Shown in pieces: positions 26,331 to 35,115 of a stretch of DNA of 64,000 nucleotides; position 1 is the stretch's first letter, and every line of letters starts with the position of its first letter. This DNA is from Planomicrobium sp. CPCC 101110 (GTDB lineage: Bacteria > Bacillota > Bacilli > Bacillales_A > Planococcaceae), in the NCBI RefSeq assembly GCF_007859395.1, contig NZ_VOHD01000003.1, forward strand, positions 87,561 to 151,560, given 5' to 3'. A program made the translations under genes and the position numbers. Below the pieces are notes generated by a model that did no database searches, was not told the origin of the DNA, and worked only from the letters and a program-made list of their open reading frames with translations.

Positions 26331-27002
26331 TTATTCTTTCTTAAGTTGCTGTTTGAGCGCTGCCAATTCGTCATCCACTGCACTGTTTTTGTTTAGTGAG
26401 GCGAATTCATCGTCAAGGCTGCGCGAGCCAGCCCGCAGATCTTCGGAAGTTTCGGCTTCCGCTTCATACTGCATCACTTTTTCTTCCATCCGCTCAAAAC
26501 CGCTGCGCGATTCATCGCTCCCGACAGAAGACATGGTGCGGTTGATCATGGTCCGGGTTTTTGCAGATTCCGCCCGGGCTTTCAAAGAATCCTTTTTGAT
26601 TTCCATCTGTTCGTATTCGCGCTTCATTTCCGCCAATTTCTCACGCAGCACCGCTGAATCGGATGCCGCCTGTTCATAGGTGCCTTTTAAATCTTCCGCC
26701 TGCTTGACGTAAGTCTGCTTGTCTTCAAGCGCGCGCCGTGCAAGTTCTTCGTTATTGGCTTCAACCGCTTGGACGGCTTGCTGCTGACGCTTTTCGACCA
26801 TGCTATTTGCGTCGTCATACTTCTTTTTCAGCATTTTTTCATTTGCCAGCTGTTTTGCTACCGCTGTTTCGGCATCGCGGATATCCGCTGCCATGTCCCG
26901 CATGAATTGGTCGAGCATTTTTACCGGATCTTCCGCTTTATCAAGTGCTGCGTTCAGTTCTGATTCTACATATGTTTGTACACGTTTAAAAAATTGAAAC
27001 AT
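26331..27002 (-). CDS. PspA/IM30 family protein
   Basis: 223-residue, almost fully helical coiled-coil protein starting MFQFFKRVQTYVESELNAAL with the amphipathic N-terminal helix that binds membranes in PspA/Vipp1. The DKAEDPVKMLDQFMRDM segment is the usual family signature, and long heptad-rich stretches (KQLANEKMLKKKYDDA; EKLAEMKREYEQMEIKKDSL) follow. PspA proteins assemble on damaged membranes. ATG 27002 follows TTGGAGGAGAGAAT. It is the second gene of the operon, 19 bases after the DUF4178 gene. A separate liaH/pspA paralogue may exist elsewhere; this one resembles E. coli YjfJ by context. Confidence 0.92.
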   Translation of the reverse strand: MFQFFKRVQTYVESELNAALDKAEDPVKMLDQFMRDMAADIRDAETAVAKQLANEKMLKKKYDDANSMVEKRQQQAVQAVEANNEELARRALEDKQTYVKQAEDLKGTYEQAASDSAVLREKLAEMKREYEQMEIKKDSLKARAESAKTRTMINRTMSSVGSDESRSGFERMEEKVMQYEAEAETSEDLRAGSRSLDDEFASLNKNSAVDDELAALKQQLKKE

Positions 27003-27021
27003 ATTCTCTCCTCCAATAGTG

Positions 27022-27531
27022 TTAGCTTCCCGCTAAAATGGTGACTTCGAATTCTTCAATTTCATAGCCGTGGCTGACTTCCACTTCGCCGCCCCAAACT
27101 TCCACAGACAAAAAGGATTCTCCCGATTCGTCCACATACTCATAGTAGTCCATTTCTGTTCCATTGACATTTCGGCTTCGGCCTTCTCCTTGAACGTATG
27201 CCCGTCCTTGCTCTTCCAGAAAATAAGGGCGTTCTTCATACATGATTTTCTTTGTCCCCGGTTCAATTCCAGGGACGCGCGACTTCTCATAGATGCCCAC
27301 CTCGAGTTCATCATCCATTTCCACGCTGAGCCAAAGGGTTTTGCTTGCTGATGCCAATTGATAAGCATCCCATGTATAGCCGCTGTCATTGTAATGGATC
27401 TTTCCGGTTATTTCGTAATCCACAAGATCGTAAGCCACAAAATCACCGACGCGCAAATTGAGCAGCGTCCGTTTCTCAACTTGGGGCTCTTGTTTTTCAG
27501 CGCCGCCAAATAAGCGGTTAAAAAAACTCAT
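27022..27531 (-). CDS. DUF4178 domain protein
   Basis: 169-residue soluble beta-rich protein. ATG 27531 (MSFFNRLFGGAEKQEPQV) follows AAGAGGTGAGAA. From about residue 25 it shows the DUF4178 pattern: LLNLRVGDFVAYDLVDYEITGKIHY-type opening strand pair, then WDAYQL, WLSVEMDDE, and a C-terminal YYEYVDESGESFLSVEVWGGEVEVSHG. The domain is known chiefly from genes near PspA, DUF350 and spermidine synthase genes; its activity is not known. It is the first gene of the five-gene operon, so the promoter should lie upstream in 27532-27700. Confidence 0.8.
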   Translation of the reverse strand: MSFFNRLFGGAEKQEPQVEKRTLLNLRVGDFVAYDLVDYEITGKIHYNDSGYTWDAYQLASASKTLWLSVEMDDELEVGIYEKSRVPGIEPGTKKIMYEERPYFLEEQGRAYVQGEGRSRNVNGTEMDYYEYVDESGESFLSVEVWGGEVEVSHGYEIEEFEVTILAGS

Positions 27532-27906
27532 TTTCTCACCTCTTTTGTCTATGTGCGTCGCTTTCCCCATCACTTGCCAACAATACAACGGATGATTCTG
27601 AAGCTTGAAAGGCCTAAAAGCCAAAAGAGCCCATCCAGGATACGGCGTAGTTAACGAACATCAACTAAAAGCGGGTCCCAAATGAGCTTATGGCCTTATC
27701 GTATCATGGGGACTACGAATTATCGAGCCTGATGTTAAGGGAAAAACAAGTTGCTCCAGAATACCGAAAGTCTTTTTTCTTTACCCGGTCCAGCCTGGCA
27801 TTAAAACGTTTTTGTTCACTTTTGGAGCATTGGAAAATGCCCAGCCCAAAGAAGGAAGACCGCTTCTCGAAGGCAGGGCATGAAATGGTTGGAACTATAG
27901 GTTCAA
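27532..27906. other. Gene-free stretch upstream of the PspA operon
   Basis: 375 bases. It must hold the operon promoter on the minus strand. I looked for a SigW-type TGAAAC/CGTA pair and a SigA pair and found none convincing; CGTATC near 27640 lacks a matching -35. No gene supported. Confidence 0.4.
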
Positions 27907-28725
27907 TTAATCTTCGCGTACATCTTCAATTGCATCCAAAGTTTCTATGTCTTCTTTGGAGATGGTGAAATCCAGCTGGCTGTTTTCAATGATGCGCGCT
28001 TCGTTTGTCGATTTGGGAAGAGGCAGAGTACCACGCTCCAAGCAGTAGCGGATACATAATTGGGCAGGCGTCACGCCGTATTTTTCCGCCATCTCCAGTA
28101 TCGGCGGACTGCTCAAAATCTGTCCGGTCGCTAACGGCGAATATGCTTCGACGACGATATTGTGCTTGGCGCAGAATGCTAGGAGGCTTTCCTGGTCGCG
28201 GCCGATGTAAAATGGAATTTGATTGGCCATCGGCACGATGTCGCAGGCGTCCAGAAGAGCTTGAATATCGGATTCCGAAAAGTTGGAGACGCCAATCGCC
28301 CGGATTTTGCCGTCGTTATAGAGCCGCTCCATCGCTTTCCAAGACTGGATGTTGCCTTCTGTGCAATCTTTTCCGATTTCTGTCCATGGCCAAGGAGCGT
28401 GGATCAGATAAAGGTCCAAATAATCAACGCCAAGATTGGAGACGGTTTCCTCGAACGCTTGCAAAGTTTCCTCATAGCCTTTGGTTTGGGCAGGGAGTTT
28501 GCTTGTGATAAATACTTCTTCGCGTGCCAAGCGGAAATCGCGGACCGCTTTGCCAACGTTTTCCTCGTTCTGATAGGCCAAGGCAGTATCGATATGCGTA
28601 TAGCCGTTTTCAAGCGCAGTCGTCACAGCCGCATATGCTTCTTCATTTGGAATCTGCCAAGTGCCAAACCCGATGTCCGGGATTTCGACCCCATTGTGGA
28701 AAGTGAATATACCTTCTTTTGCCAT
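27907..28725 (-). CDS. Aldo/keto reductase
   Basis: 272-residue NADPH-dependent reductase of the AKR superfamily, likely a (beta/alpha)8 barrel near the 2,5-diketo-D-gluconate reductase/YtbE-YvgN group. ATG 28725 (MAKEGIFTFHNGVEIPD) follows AAAGGAGGAAGTTCAT. Catalytic residues: HIDTALAYQNEENVG (Asp and Tyr), FITSKLP (Lys) and YLIHAPWPW (His). The NADPH-binding end PLPKSTNEARIIENSQ is present. Bacillus members reduce methylglyoxal and other aldehydes. It is divergent from the ROK repressor gene, whose operator-like sequence lies between them, so it could share that control. Confidence 0.92.
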   Translation of the reverse strand: MAKEGIFTFHNGVEIPDIGFGTWQIPNEEAYAAVTTALENGYTHIDTALAYQNEENVGKAVRDFRLAREEVFITSKLPAQTKGYEETLQAFEETVSNLGVDYLDLYLIHAPWPWTEIGKDCTEGNIQSWKAMERLYNDGKIRAIGVSNFSESDIQALLDACDIVPMANQIPFYIGRDQESLLAFCAKHNIVVEAYSPLATGQILSSPPILEMAEKYGVTPAQLCIRYCLERGTLPLPKSTNEARIIENSQLDFTISKEDIETLDAIEDVRED

Positions 28726-28742
28726 ATGAACTTCCTCCTTTG

Positions 28743-28756
28743 ATAAAGCGCTTACT
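28743..28756. promoter_or_regulatory. Imperfect cre-like site
   Basis: ATAAAGCGCTTACT, 11 of the 14 consensus CcpA positions on the minus strand, between the reductase promoter and its ribosome site. Weak on its own. Confidence 0.3.
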
Positions 28757-28761
28757 TTCAC

Positions 28762-28791
28762 AGTGTACCTAGTAAAAAGTGGAAACGTCTA
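28762..28791 (-). promoter_or_regulatory. Candidate promoter of the aldo/keto reductase gene
   Basis: Minus strand TAGACG (28791-28786), 18 nt, TACACT (28767-28762). Confidence 0.5.
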
Positions 28792-28825
28792 GAAATTAGC
28801 CTTGCACCTTATACTTTTTATAATA

Positions 28826-28854
28826 TTAATTAAATTAACTAACTATGTTATAAT
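28826..28854 (+). promoter_or_regulatory. Promoter and operator-like site of the ROK repressor gene
   Basis: TATAAT at 28849-28854. Just upstream, TTAATTAAATTAACTAACTA (28826-28845) matches 18 of 20 bases of the palindrome before galK (34861-34880). Its place over the -35/-10 spacer suggests autorepression. Confidence 0.6.
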
Positions 28855-28887
28855 TGCTGCATCAGTGTGTGGATATGGGGGATTTTT

Positions 28888-30066
28888 ATGCAGCGCGGCA
28901 CTTTCCAATTGATGAAATCTGTAAACAAATCGATTGTGTTAAACAAAATAAGGACGGCAGAACCAATCTCCAGAGCCCAGATTGCGAAAGAAACCAGTCT
29001 GACCCCTCCGACAGTGAGCAGCATTGTAAAAGAGCTGATGGAACAAGGGCTGGTAAGGGAGAGTGTTTTAGGCCATTCAAGCGGAGGGCGAAAGCCGACT
29101 ATGCTGCATATCAACACGGCGGCATTTTATGTGGTCGGCGTAGACGCAGGGCCTGAAAGCGTGGAATGCGTCTTGACCGATTTAACAGGAGCCATATTTC
29201 AGAGGACATCAAAGGTATTGGAGAATCCGCTGACAAATGAGCGGTTCCTGTCAGATGTAAAAGAGGCGATTTCCGCTCTTTTGCAGGCTGGTGGAGCTGA
29301 ACAAGAAAAAATTATCGGCATTGGTGTCGCCATGCACGGGGTGGTGGACGTCAAAACAGGAACATCGCTTGTCGCACCGATTTTGAACTTGAGGAACATT
29401 CCCATAAGAGAAGTGTTGGAAGAAGAATTCAATCTAACGGTGAGAGTTGAAAATGACGCCAGGGCTATGGCATTGGGCGAATCCTGGTTTGGCGGCCATG
29501 ATGATGCTGACAGCATGGTGGCTGTGAATATTGGCAGAGGTGTAGGGGCCGGAATTGTCATAAATGGCAAACTTTACCACGGCGCCCAAGGCATTGCGGG
29601 AGAGTTTGGCCATATGACGGTCGATATCAACGGGGAAATATGCGAGTGCGGGAATCGGGGCTGCTTGCAGACGTTCATAAGTGGAGCGGCCATTGCCAAA
29701 CGGGCAAAGAGCCGATTGAAAGAACAAGATGGGAAGTTGACCGCTAGAGAGATATTTGAGTTGGCTGAAAGCGGCAGGTCAGACTGCGTCGAGCTTTTGC
29801 ACGAAACGGGACATATTATGGGAGTCGGTTTAACAAACTTGATCCATGTGATCAATCCGGGCGAAATTGTACTGGGGGGCGGAGTCATGAAAAGCGAGAA
29901 ATTCCTGATGCCTGCGGCTCTTGCCGCCATCCGCCAGAAAGTTTTAACCCCGGAAGCAAAACAGACGCGCGTAACGGTCAGCCGGCTTGGGGACGAAGCG
30001 ACTGTGCTGGGAGCGGTATCGCTTCTGCTTGTCGAATTGTTTGATCCGGTGATGAAAACAGGCTGA
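28888..30066 (+). CDS. ROK family transcriptional repressor, probable regulator of the gal operon
   Basis: 392-residue NagC/XylR-type repressor. ATG 28888 (MQRGTFQLMKSVNKSIVLNK) follows GGGGGATTTTT. The N-terminal winged helix (PISRAQIAKETSLTPPTVSS, about 25-45) binds DNA. The ROK domain shows a sugar/phosphate-site remnant (GVDAGPESVECVLTDL), GVAMHGVVD, VENDARAMALGE and the zinc motif GHMTVDINGEICECGNRGCL. In this family a sugar releases the repressor from DNA. The gal operon ends 30 bp away in convergent orientation, and operator-like sequence is shared by this gene and galK, so galactose or a Leloir intermediate is the likely inducer (inference). Confidence 0.9.
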   Translation: MQRGTFQLMKSVNKSIVLNKIRTAEPISRAQIAKETSLTPPTVSSIVKELMEQGLVRESVLGHSSGGRKPTMLHINTAAFYVVGVDAGPESVECVLTDLTGAIFQRTSKVLENPLTNERFLSDVKEAISALLQAGGAEQEKIIGIGVAMHGVVDVKTGTSLVAPILNLRNIPIREVLEEEFNLTVRVENDARAMALGESWFGGHDDADSMVAVNIGRGVGAGIVINGKLYHGAQGIAGEFGHMTVDINGEICECGNRGCLQTFISGAAIAKRAKSRLKEQDGKLTAREIFELAESGRSDCVELLHETGHIMGVGLTNLIHVINPGEIVLGGGVMKSEKFLMPAALAAIRQKVLTPEAKQTRVTVSRLGDEATVLGAVSLLLVELFDPVMKTG

Positions 30067-30093
30067 ACCTTCAATGCGAAGGTTCAGCCTGTT
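30057..30093. terminator. Bidirectional terminator between ROK gene and gal operon
   Basis: Perfect 16-bp arms AACAGGCTGAACCTTC (30057-30072) and its complement (30078-30093), then T run. The ROK stop codon is inside the left arm. Confidence 0.93.
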
Positions 30094-30095
30094 TT

Positions 30096-31133
30096 TTATT
30101 TCATCACACTAAAAGCAAAAACGGTTTGTGTTTTATAAACTTCCCCTGCTTGCAAAACGATGTCTGGCATGTTCGCATGGTGCAAGGAAGCGGGGGAGCC
30201 TTGTGTTTCAAAACAGACGCCGAGGTATTTCCGCGACTTTCCTTCGTTCAAAAGCAACGAATCGTCCAAGCCGTTTCCCGTATACATGACCATTCCCGGC
30301 TGATCGGTTTCTACAGCCATTTGTCGCCCGCTGGCGGAGTCTTGAAGAAGCGCTTTCTGCTCCCGGGTATTGTCAAAAAGAAAGTAATGATCATACCCGC
30401 CTCCGGCCAGTTTGTTTTGGGCAAACTTCTCATTGAATCCTTCCCCAAGCATGCGCCCGGCACGGAAATCGAACGGAGTTTCGGCAACAGGAATCAGATT
30501 TCCCGTCGGAATAAGCTGATCATCCAGTTCGACGAATTGGCTGCTGTCAATGGCCGCCGCCTGTGTTTCCACAGTGCTTTTCAAGTCGCCGCTCAAGTTG
30601 AAATAAGAATGATTCGTCAAAGCCAAAGGCGTTGTTTTGTCGCTGCTGGCTTCATAATCGATAAGCAGCCGGTTGTCATTTGTCAGCGTATAGGTGACTG
30701 AAACAGTGACATTGCCGGGGTATCCGCCTTCGCCGTCCGGGCTCTTATGGCTGAGCGTCAAGCCGAGTGAGTTTTCAGTCTGGAAAGGGGCAACTTGCCA
30801 AAGGGCTTGATGAAACCCTGCAGAACCACTGTGCAAATGATTAGCTCCCTCATTCGATTCTAGAACATGGGTGTTACCGGAAAGTTCAAAAGATGCCCCT
30901 TGGATCCTGCCAGCTACACGGCCGATCAAAGCGCCGAAATAATTAGGGTTTTGCTGATAGTCCCGGATGTTCCTATAACCCAGGACTACATTCTCCAAAT
31001 TTTCATCGCGATCAGGGACCAAGATTTTAGTGATAATCCCACCGAAATCCAGAATACTGACGGCCATTCCTGCTTCGTTCGTCAAGGTGTATTCTGTCCA
31101 TTTCTCTGTAACTGGTACTGCTTTTATATTCAT
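30096..31133 (-). CDS. galM: Aldose 1-epimerase (galactose mutarotase)
   Basis: 345-residue GalM that interconverts alpha and beta anomers of galactose, feeding GalK. ATG 31133 (MNIKAVPVTEKWTEYTL) has AGGTGG 8 nt upstream; a GTG at 31145 directly follows the galT stop codon and is a weaker choice. Motifs: GGIITKILVPDRDENLENVVLG at the start, FGALIGRVAGRI, the catalytic His in LTNHSYFNLSG, YDHYFLF and a C-terminal CFETQGSPASLHHANMPD with the family glutamate. Last gene of galKETM. Confidence 0.93.
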   Translation of the reverse strand: MNIKAVPVTEKWTEYTLTNEAGMAVSILDFGGIITKILVPDRDENLENVVLGYRNIRDYQQNPNYFGALIGRVAGRIQGASFELSGNTHVLESNEGANHLHSGSAGFHQALWQVAPFQTENSLGLTLSHKSPDGEGGYPGNVTVSVTYTLTNDNRLLIDYEASSDKTTPLALTNHSYFNLSGDLKSTVETQAAAIDSSQFVELDDQLIPTGNLIPVAETPFDFRAGRMLGEGFNEKFAQNKLAGGGYDHYFLFDNTREQKALLQDSASGRQMAVETDQPGMVMYTGNGLDDSLLLNEGKSRKYLGVCFETQGSPASLHHANMPDIVLQAGEVYKTQTVFAFSVMK

Positions 31134-31145
31134 ATTTGCCGCCAC

Positions 31146-32624
31146 CTAGTCGTTTAATGTATGGATAAATCGATCAAATGCCTGCCGGTCTTTGAAGACT
31201 CCGGCATCTTCAAGCACCCGCACAAATTTTTCGCCAAGTTCTTTTTGTAGAACGGCTTCGGCTTCTTCTGCAGTTGAAAGAGTGCCGTATCGCGCTTTCA
31301 ATTGCGATGCCCATTCCATGTGGTAGTCTTCGGGCCGGCTTGAACCGCCCAATAAAAAGTTTTGGATTTGAGCCAGCTCGTCTTTCAGGCGAGGCGGCAG
31401 CACCGCTAATCCCATTACTTCGATCAAGCCGATGTTTTCTTTTTTGATATGATGGACGTCTGCATGAGGATGGAAAATACCGAGTGGATGTTCAATGCTC
31501 GTCCTGTTGTTTCGCAGCACCAAGTCGATTTCAAATCGCCCATTTTTGTTTCGGGCAATAGGGGTAATGGTGTTATGCGGTGTTTCAGCCGTAAAAGCCA
31601 TAACCTCTGCTTGTTCATCTGAATAAGATTTCCATGTTTGAAAAATATAGTCCGAAGCCGCAACAAGGCGGCTGATATCAGTGCCCCGCAGCCGTATCAC
31701 CGACAGCGGCCATTTTACAACGGCAGCCTCTATTTCAGGATAAGAAGGCAGCTCAAACGAAAAAGCGTCCTCTGCGCGAGTCATTGCAAATTCATAGCGC
31801 CCAGCCTGATAATGATCATGGCTTAAGATGGAACCGCCGACAATCGGCAAGTCGGCATTCGAGCCGATAAAGTAATGGGGAAACTTATCCGTGAACGTAA
31901 GCAGGCGCGAGAAGACATTCTTATCGATTTTCATATCCCGATGCTCTTCTGAAAGCAAAATGCTGTGCTCGTTATAATACACATATGGTGAATACTGCAA
32001 ATACCAATTTTCTCCCGACATCGGCACATTGACAATCCGGTGGTTGGCTCTTGCCGGATAGCCGATGCGCCCTGTGTAGCCTTCGTTTTCTTTGCACAAT
32101 AAACATTTTGGGTAATTGATGGACTGTTTCAATGTGCGCTCGCGTTTGATCTGCTCAGGGTCTTTTTCAGGTTTCGACAAGTTGATTGTAATATCCAGCT
32201 GGCCGTACGGACTTTCAACTTTATAAGAAATATTTTTGGCAATCCTGTTCATTTGGATGTAATTGCTGTTTTTGCTCAAATTATAGAAATAATCGGTTGC
32301 GGCAACTGGCGATTCCGCATATCTTTGCTGAAAAACCGCATTTACAGCAGAAGGCCTGGCAACAAAGCAATTCATGATATTAGCTGACAAAATCTCTTTG
32401 TCGTCCAAAATATCTTCGATGATGCCGCCTTCTATGGCATAAGCGATCAATTTTTCCAACAAGTTCGGAATGCTATCGTGGAATGCTTCAACCGCTTCTT
32501 CCGGGAAAGATTCCATTGCCAGCAAGTTCATCACCTGGTTCCGCGCATAAGCGATATCCGCATTTTCAATCAGTTCTGCTTTAAGGGCTTGCTGGATAAG
32601 GCCTTCTAAAACTTGGTATGCCAA
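31146..32624 (-). CDS. galT: UDP-glucose-hexose-1-phosphate uridylyltransferase (Firmicutes type)
   Basis: 492-residue GalT of the Gram-positive (GalT type 2) family, which exchanges UMP between UDP-glucose and galactose 1-phosphate. The start is uncertain: TTG 32624 (MAYQVLEGLIQQALKAEL) has GGAAG about 9 nt upstream, inside the galE end; ATG 32645 overlaps galE but lacks a ribosome site. Family motifs include the Cys pair YPKCLLCKENEGYTGRIGYPARANHR, a histidine-containing LSHDHYQAGRYEFAMTRAEDA, PHNTITPIARN and HPHADVHHIKKENIGLIEVMGLA. Encoded between galE and galM, at most 4 bp after the galE stop codon. Confidence 0.93.
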   Translation of the reverse strand: MAYQVLEGLIQQALKAELIENADIAYARNQVMNLLAMESFPEEAVEAFHDSIPNLLEKLIAYAIEGGIIEDILDDKEILSANIMNCFVARPSAVNAVFQQRYAESPVAATDYFYNLSKNSNYIQMNRIAKNISYKVESPYGQLDITINLSKPEKDPEQIKRERTLKQSINYPKCLLCKENEGYTGRIGYPARANHRIVNVPMSGENWYLQYSPYVYYNEHSILLSEEHRDMKIDKNVFSRLLTFTDKFPHYFIGSNADLPIVGGSILSHDHYQAGRYEFAMTRAEDAFSFELPSYPEIEAAVVKWPLSVIRLRGTDISRLVAASDYIFQTWKSYSDEQAEVMAFTAETPHNTITPIARNKNGRFEIDLVLRNNRTSIEHPLGIFHPHADVHHIKKENIGLIEVMGLAVLPPRLKDELAQIQNFLLGGSSRPEDYHMEWASQLKARYGTLSTAEEAEAVLQKELGEKFVRVLEDAGVFKDRQAFDRFIHTLND

Positions 32625-32628
32625 TTGC

Positions 32629-33624
32629 TCACACTTCCTTTTCATAACCGGTTGGATGCGCAGAATGCCAGGCCCAAGCATCCTCAAAAATTTTCGTTAC
32701 AGAAGTGCGTGTAGGGTTCCAGCCGAGCACTTGCCGGGCTTTATCGGAACTTGCTATTAAAATGCTTGGATCGCCGGCTCGTCGGGGACCAATTTTAGCA
32801 GGAATTTCCTTGCCGGTTACAGTTCGGGCCGTCTCTATCATCTCGCTCACCGAGAAGCCCTGGCTGCTGCCTAAGTTGAAAATATTGCTTTGGCCGCCTT
32901 TTCTTAAGTAGTTCAAAGCCAGAAGGTGGGCGTCGATCAAATCTTCCACATGGACATAGTCGCGGATGCATGTGCCGTCCGGCGTGTCGTAATCATCGCC
33001 GAATACGGTGATATGTGGCCTTTGCCCAAGCGCCGTCTGCAGAATAAGCGGAACCAAATGTGATTCCGGACGATGGTCTTCGCCTATTGCGGCTCCTTGC
33101 CGGGCTCCGGCCACATTGAAGTAGCGCAATGAAACGAAGCGGATGCCATGGGCTTGCTCTGTCCATCTCATCATCTTTTCCATTGTCAATTTTGTTTCGC
33201 CGTATGTACTTGTCGGCACTGTCGGCATCGTTTCGGTGATTGGCACGGATTCCGGCTCGCCGTAAGTGGCGGCGGTGGAAGAAAAGACGATTTTTTTCAC
33301 ATCATGCCGGACCATCGCCTGAAGCAGAACCTGGGTTCCATAAACATTGTTGTCAAAATACTTGAGAGGGTTTTCCATGGATTCTCCGACAAGTGAATTT
33401 GCAGCAAAATGAATGACCGCTTCAATCGATTCTTTTTCGAAAATGGAATTGAGGAACGCAAGATCACGCATATCCCCTTCATAAAGGACAGCCTTCGGAT
33501 GCACCGAGCCGCTGTGGCCGGTTTCCAAGTTATCCACGATTACGACATTTTCCCCTTGATCGATCAATTGGTAAACAGCATGCGAGCCGATATAGCCAGC
33601 TCCGCCTAATACTAAAATGCTCAT
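32629..33624 (-). CDS. galE: UDP-glucose 4-epimerase
   Basis: 331-residue short-chain dehydrogenase-type epimerase converting UDP-galactose to UDP-glucose. ATG 33624 begins [20 protein letters not shown] with the NAD-binding GxxGxxG at 7-13 and follows GGGAGAGTGAACCT. The Ser/Tyr/Lys site is [10 protein letters not shown] and [33 protein letters not shown] and GWNPTRTS are typical of GalE. It lies 14 bp after galK and overlaps or abuts galT, so translation is likely coupled. Confidence 0.95.
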   Translation of the reverse strand: MSILVLGGAGYIGSHAVYQLIDQGENVVIVDNLETGHSGSVHPKAVLYEGDMRDLAFLNSIFEKESIEAVIHFAANSLVGESMENPLKYFDNNVYGTQVLLQAMVRHDVKKIVFSSTAATYGEPESVPITETMPTVPTSTYGETKLTMEKMMRWTEQAHGIRFVSLRYFNVAGARQGAAIGEDHRPESHLVPLILQTALGQRPHITVFGDDYDTPDGTCIRDYVHVEDLIDAHLLALNYLRKGGQSNIFNLGSSQGFSVSEMIETARTVTGKEIPAKIGPRRAGDPSILIASSDKARQVLGWNPTRTSVTKIFEDAWAWHSAHPTGYEKEV

Positions 33625-33638
33625 AGGTTCACTCTCCC

Positions 33639-34808
33639 TTAAAGTTCTCTTGCTCCATCGCCTATGGCAGCCGTGTAAAAAGTGGCTTCATAACCGACAA
33701 CTTCATGGTATTTTTTATTGATATTTGCCTTGAATTCTTCAACCCTGTCTTTCTCGACGATGGCAATAGCGCATCCGCCGAACCCGGCGCCGGTCATGCG
33801 CGCTCCTATAACGCCTTCTTGGTCCCAAGCGGCCTGTACTATGGTGTCCAGTTCAATGCCGGTTACTTCATAATCATCCCGCAAAGAAAGATGGGATTCG
33901 TTCATCAGTTGGCCAAAGCCGGCAAGATCGTCTTGCTGCAGCTTTTCCAGCGCTTCCAATGTCCGCAGATTTTCGAAAACAGCATGTTTCGCACGCTTCC
34001 GGTTGATCGGATCAGTGATCAGCTGTTTGTTTTCCTCAAACTGCAGGGCCGATAATTCGCCTAAACTGCTGATCGGCAATTTTTGCTGCAGCTCTTTTAC
34101 CGCTTCTTCGCACTGAGAGCGGCGTTCATTGTATTTGGATCCGGCTAGCGTACGCTGCTTATTGGTATTAATGATGACTACCGAATGGTTTTCCAGAACA
34201 ATCGGGGCATATCGGTAGTCGAGCGTTTGGCAATTCAGCAAAATCGCATGGTTTTCTTTCCCCATCCCAATGGCGAATTGATCCATGATCCCGCTGTTCA
34301 CACCAATATATTCATTTTCAACTTTTTGGCCAAGCTGGACCATAGGGATGCGCTCCATGTTCAGGCCGAAAAGCCCGTTTACCAAAACACCGGTTGCCAA
34401 TTCAATCGAAGCGGAGGAAGAAAGGCCGGCACCGTTTGGAATGTTGCCGTAAAACAGGATATCGGCGCCATGAAGAGCGCTGTTGCTTGCTTCTTTCATA
34501 TAGAGGACCATTCCTTTCGGGTAGTTGGCCCAGCCGGCAGCTTCATCAAAAGACAAGCTGTTCAAATCGCACTCGATAATACCAGTCTCCGGGAAGTTCA
34601 AAGAATAAAAACGCAAAAGCTGGTCATCACGCTTGCAGCCGAGGGCGTACGTTCCAAAAGACAGGGAAGCGGGAAATACATGGCCTCCGTTGTAATCCGT
34701 GTGTTCACCGATCAGATTCATTCTTCCAGGGGCGAAAAAAACCCTTGGCGTTTCTGCTGACATAAAAATTGCCTGAAATTCTTTTATGAGATTCGTTGTA
34801 GTATTCAT
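33639..34808 (-). CDS. galK: Galactokinase
   Basis: 389-residue GHMP kinase that phosphorylates galactose at C1. ATG 34808 has AGGAGG 4-5 nt upstream. Motifs: [19 protein letters not shown] (galactokinase signature, about 26-43), the ATP loop [20 protein letters not shown] (about 120-139), the catalytic Asp in [15 protein letters not shown], and [17 protein letters not shown] near the end. First gene of galKETM; its upstream region holds a large palindrome likely bound by the ROK repressor. Confidence 0.95.
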   Translation of the reverse strand: MNTTTNLIKEFQAIFMSAETPRVFFAPGRMNLIGEHTDYNGGHVFPASLSFGTYALGCKRDDQLLRFYSLNFPETGIIECDLNSLSFDEAAGWANYPKGMVLYMKEASNSALHGADILFYGNIPNGAGLSSSASIELATGVLVNGLFGLNMERIPMVQLGQKVENEYIGVNSGIMDQFAIGMGKENHAILLNCQTLDYRYAPIVLENHSVVIINTNKQRTLAGSKYNERRSQCEEAVKELQQKLPISSLGELSALQFEENKQLITDPINRKRAKHAVFENLRTLEALEKLQQDDLAGFGQLMNESHLSLRDDYEVTGIELDTIVQAAWDQEGVIGARMTGAGFGGCAIAIVEKDRVEEFKANINKKYHEVVGYEATFYTAAIGDGAREL

Positions 34809-34852
34809 AATGCCTCCTGAACCGGCTGATGAAAACAGCGATATATTTGAAA

Positions 34853-34889
34853 GTCTTAACTTAATTAAATTAATTAATTAAGTTAAGAC
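34853..34889. promoter_or_regulatory. 37-bp palindromic gal operator overlapping a promoter
   Basis: GTCTTAACTTAATTAA (34853-34868) and its exact complement (34874-34889) flank ATTAA. On the minus strand TTGTCT (34892-34887) and TTTAAT, 16 nt apart, form a possible -35/-10 pair across the palindrome. Near-identical core sequence precedes the ROK gene. Confidence 0.75.
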
Positions 34890-35065
34890 AAGCTTACTAT
34901 TTTTCTTTTGGAGAAGCAATTAAAATATGTCCTTAATTTTTTAAAAATTAAACTTTTGACAAGACAATATTACGGCACATCTATGGGCATTTTAAAAGTC
35001 CAGAGGCTTCAAGCAATTAGGACCGTGGATACTATGTTTAGAACTCGCTATTAATTCAGTATATG

Positions 35066-35098
35066 AAAGGAGAGCAAAGATGGTCTTTGCTCTCCTTT
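35066..35098. terminator. Terminator of the alpha/beta hydrolase gene
   Basis: 15-bp perfect arms AAAGGAGAGCAAAGA (35066-35080) and complement (35084-35098), loop TGG. T-rich on the plus side, TTTCATA on the minus side. Confidence 0.8.
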
Positions 35099-35115
35099 TT
35101 ATATCGAAATTAGTA

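Larger units (their letters stand above)
34809..35115. other. Region upstream of galK
   Basis: 307 bases. It holds the gal operator/promoter at 34853-34892 and the terminator at 35066-35098. Between them I see no gene. Confidence 0.6.

Noticed and set aside
27580..27720. Possible SigW promoter for the PspA operon
   Set aside because: A CGTATC is present but no TGAAAC at the needed distance.
27690..27968. 92-codon frame in the gap before the aldo/keto reductase end
   Set aside because: No ribosome site, overlaps the reductase gene on the other strand and resembles no family.
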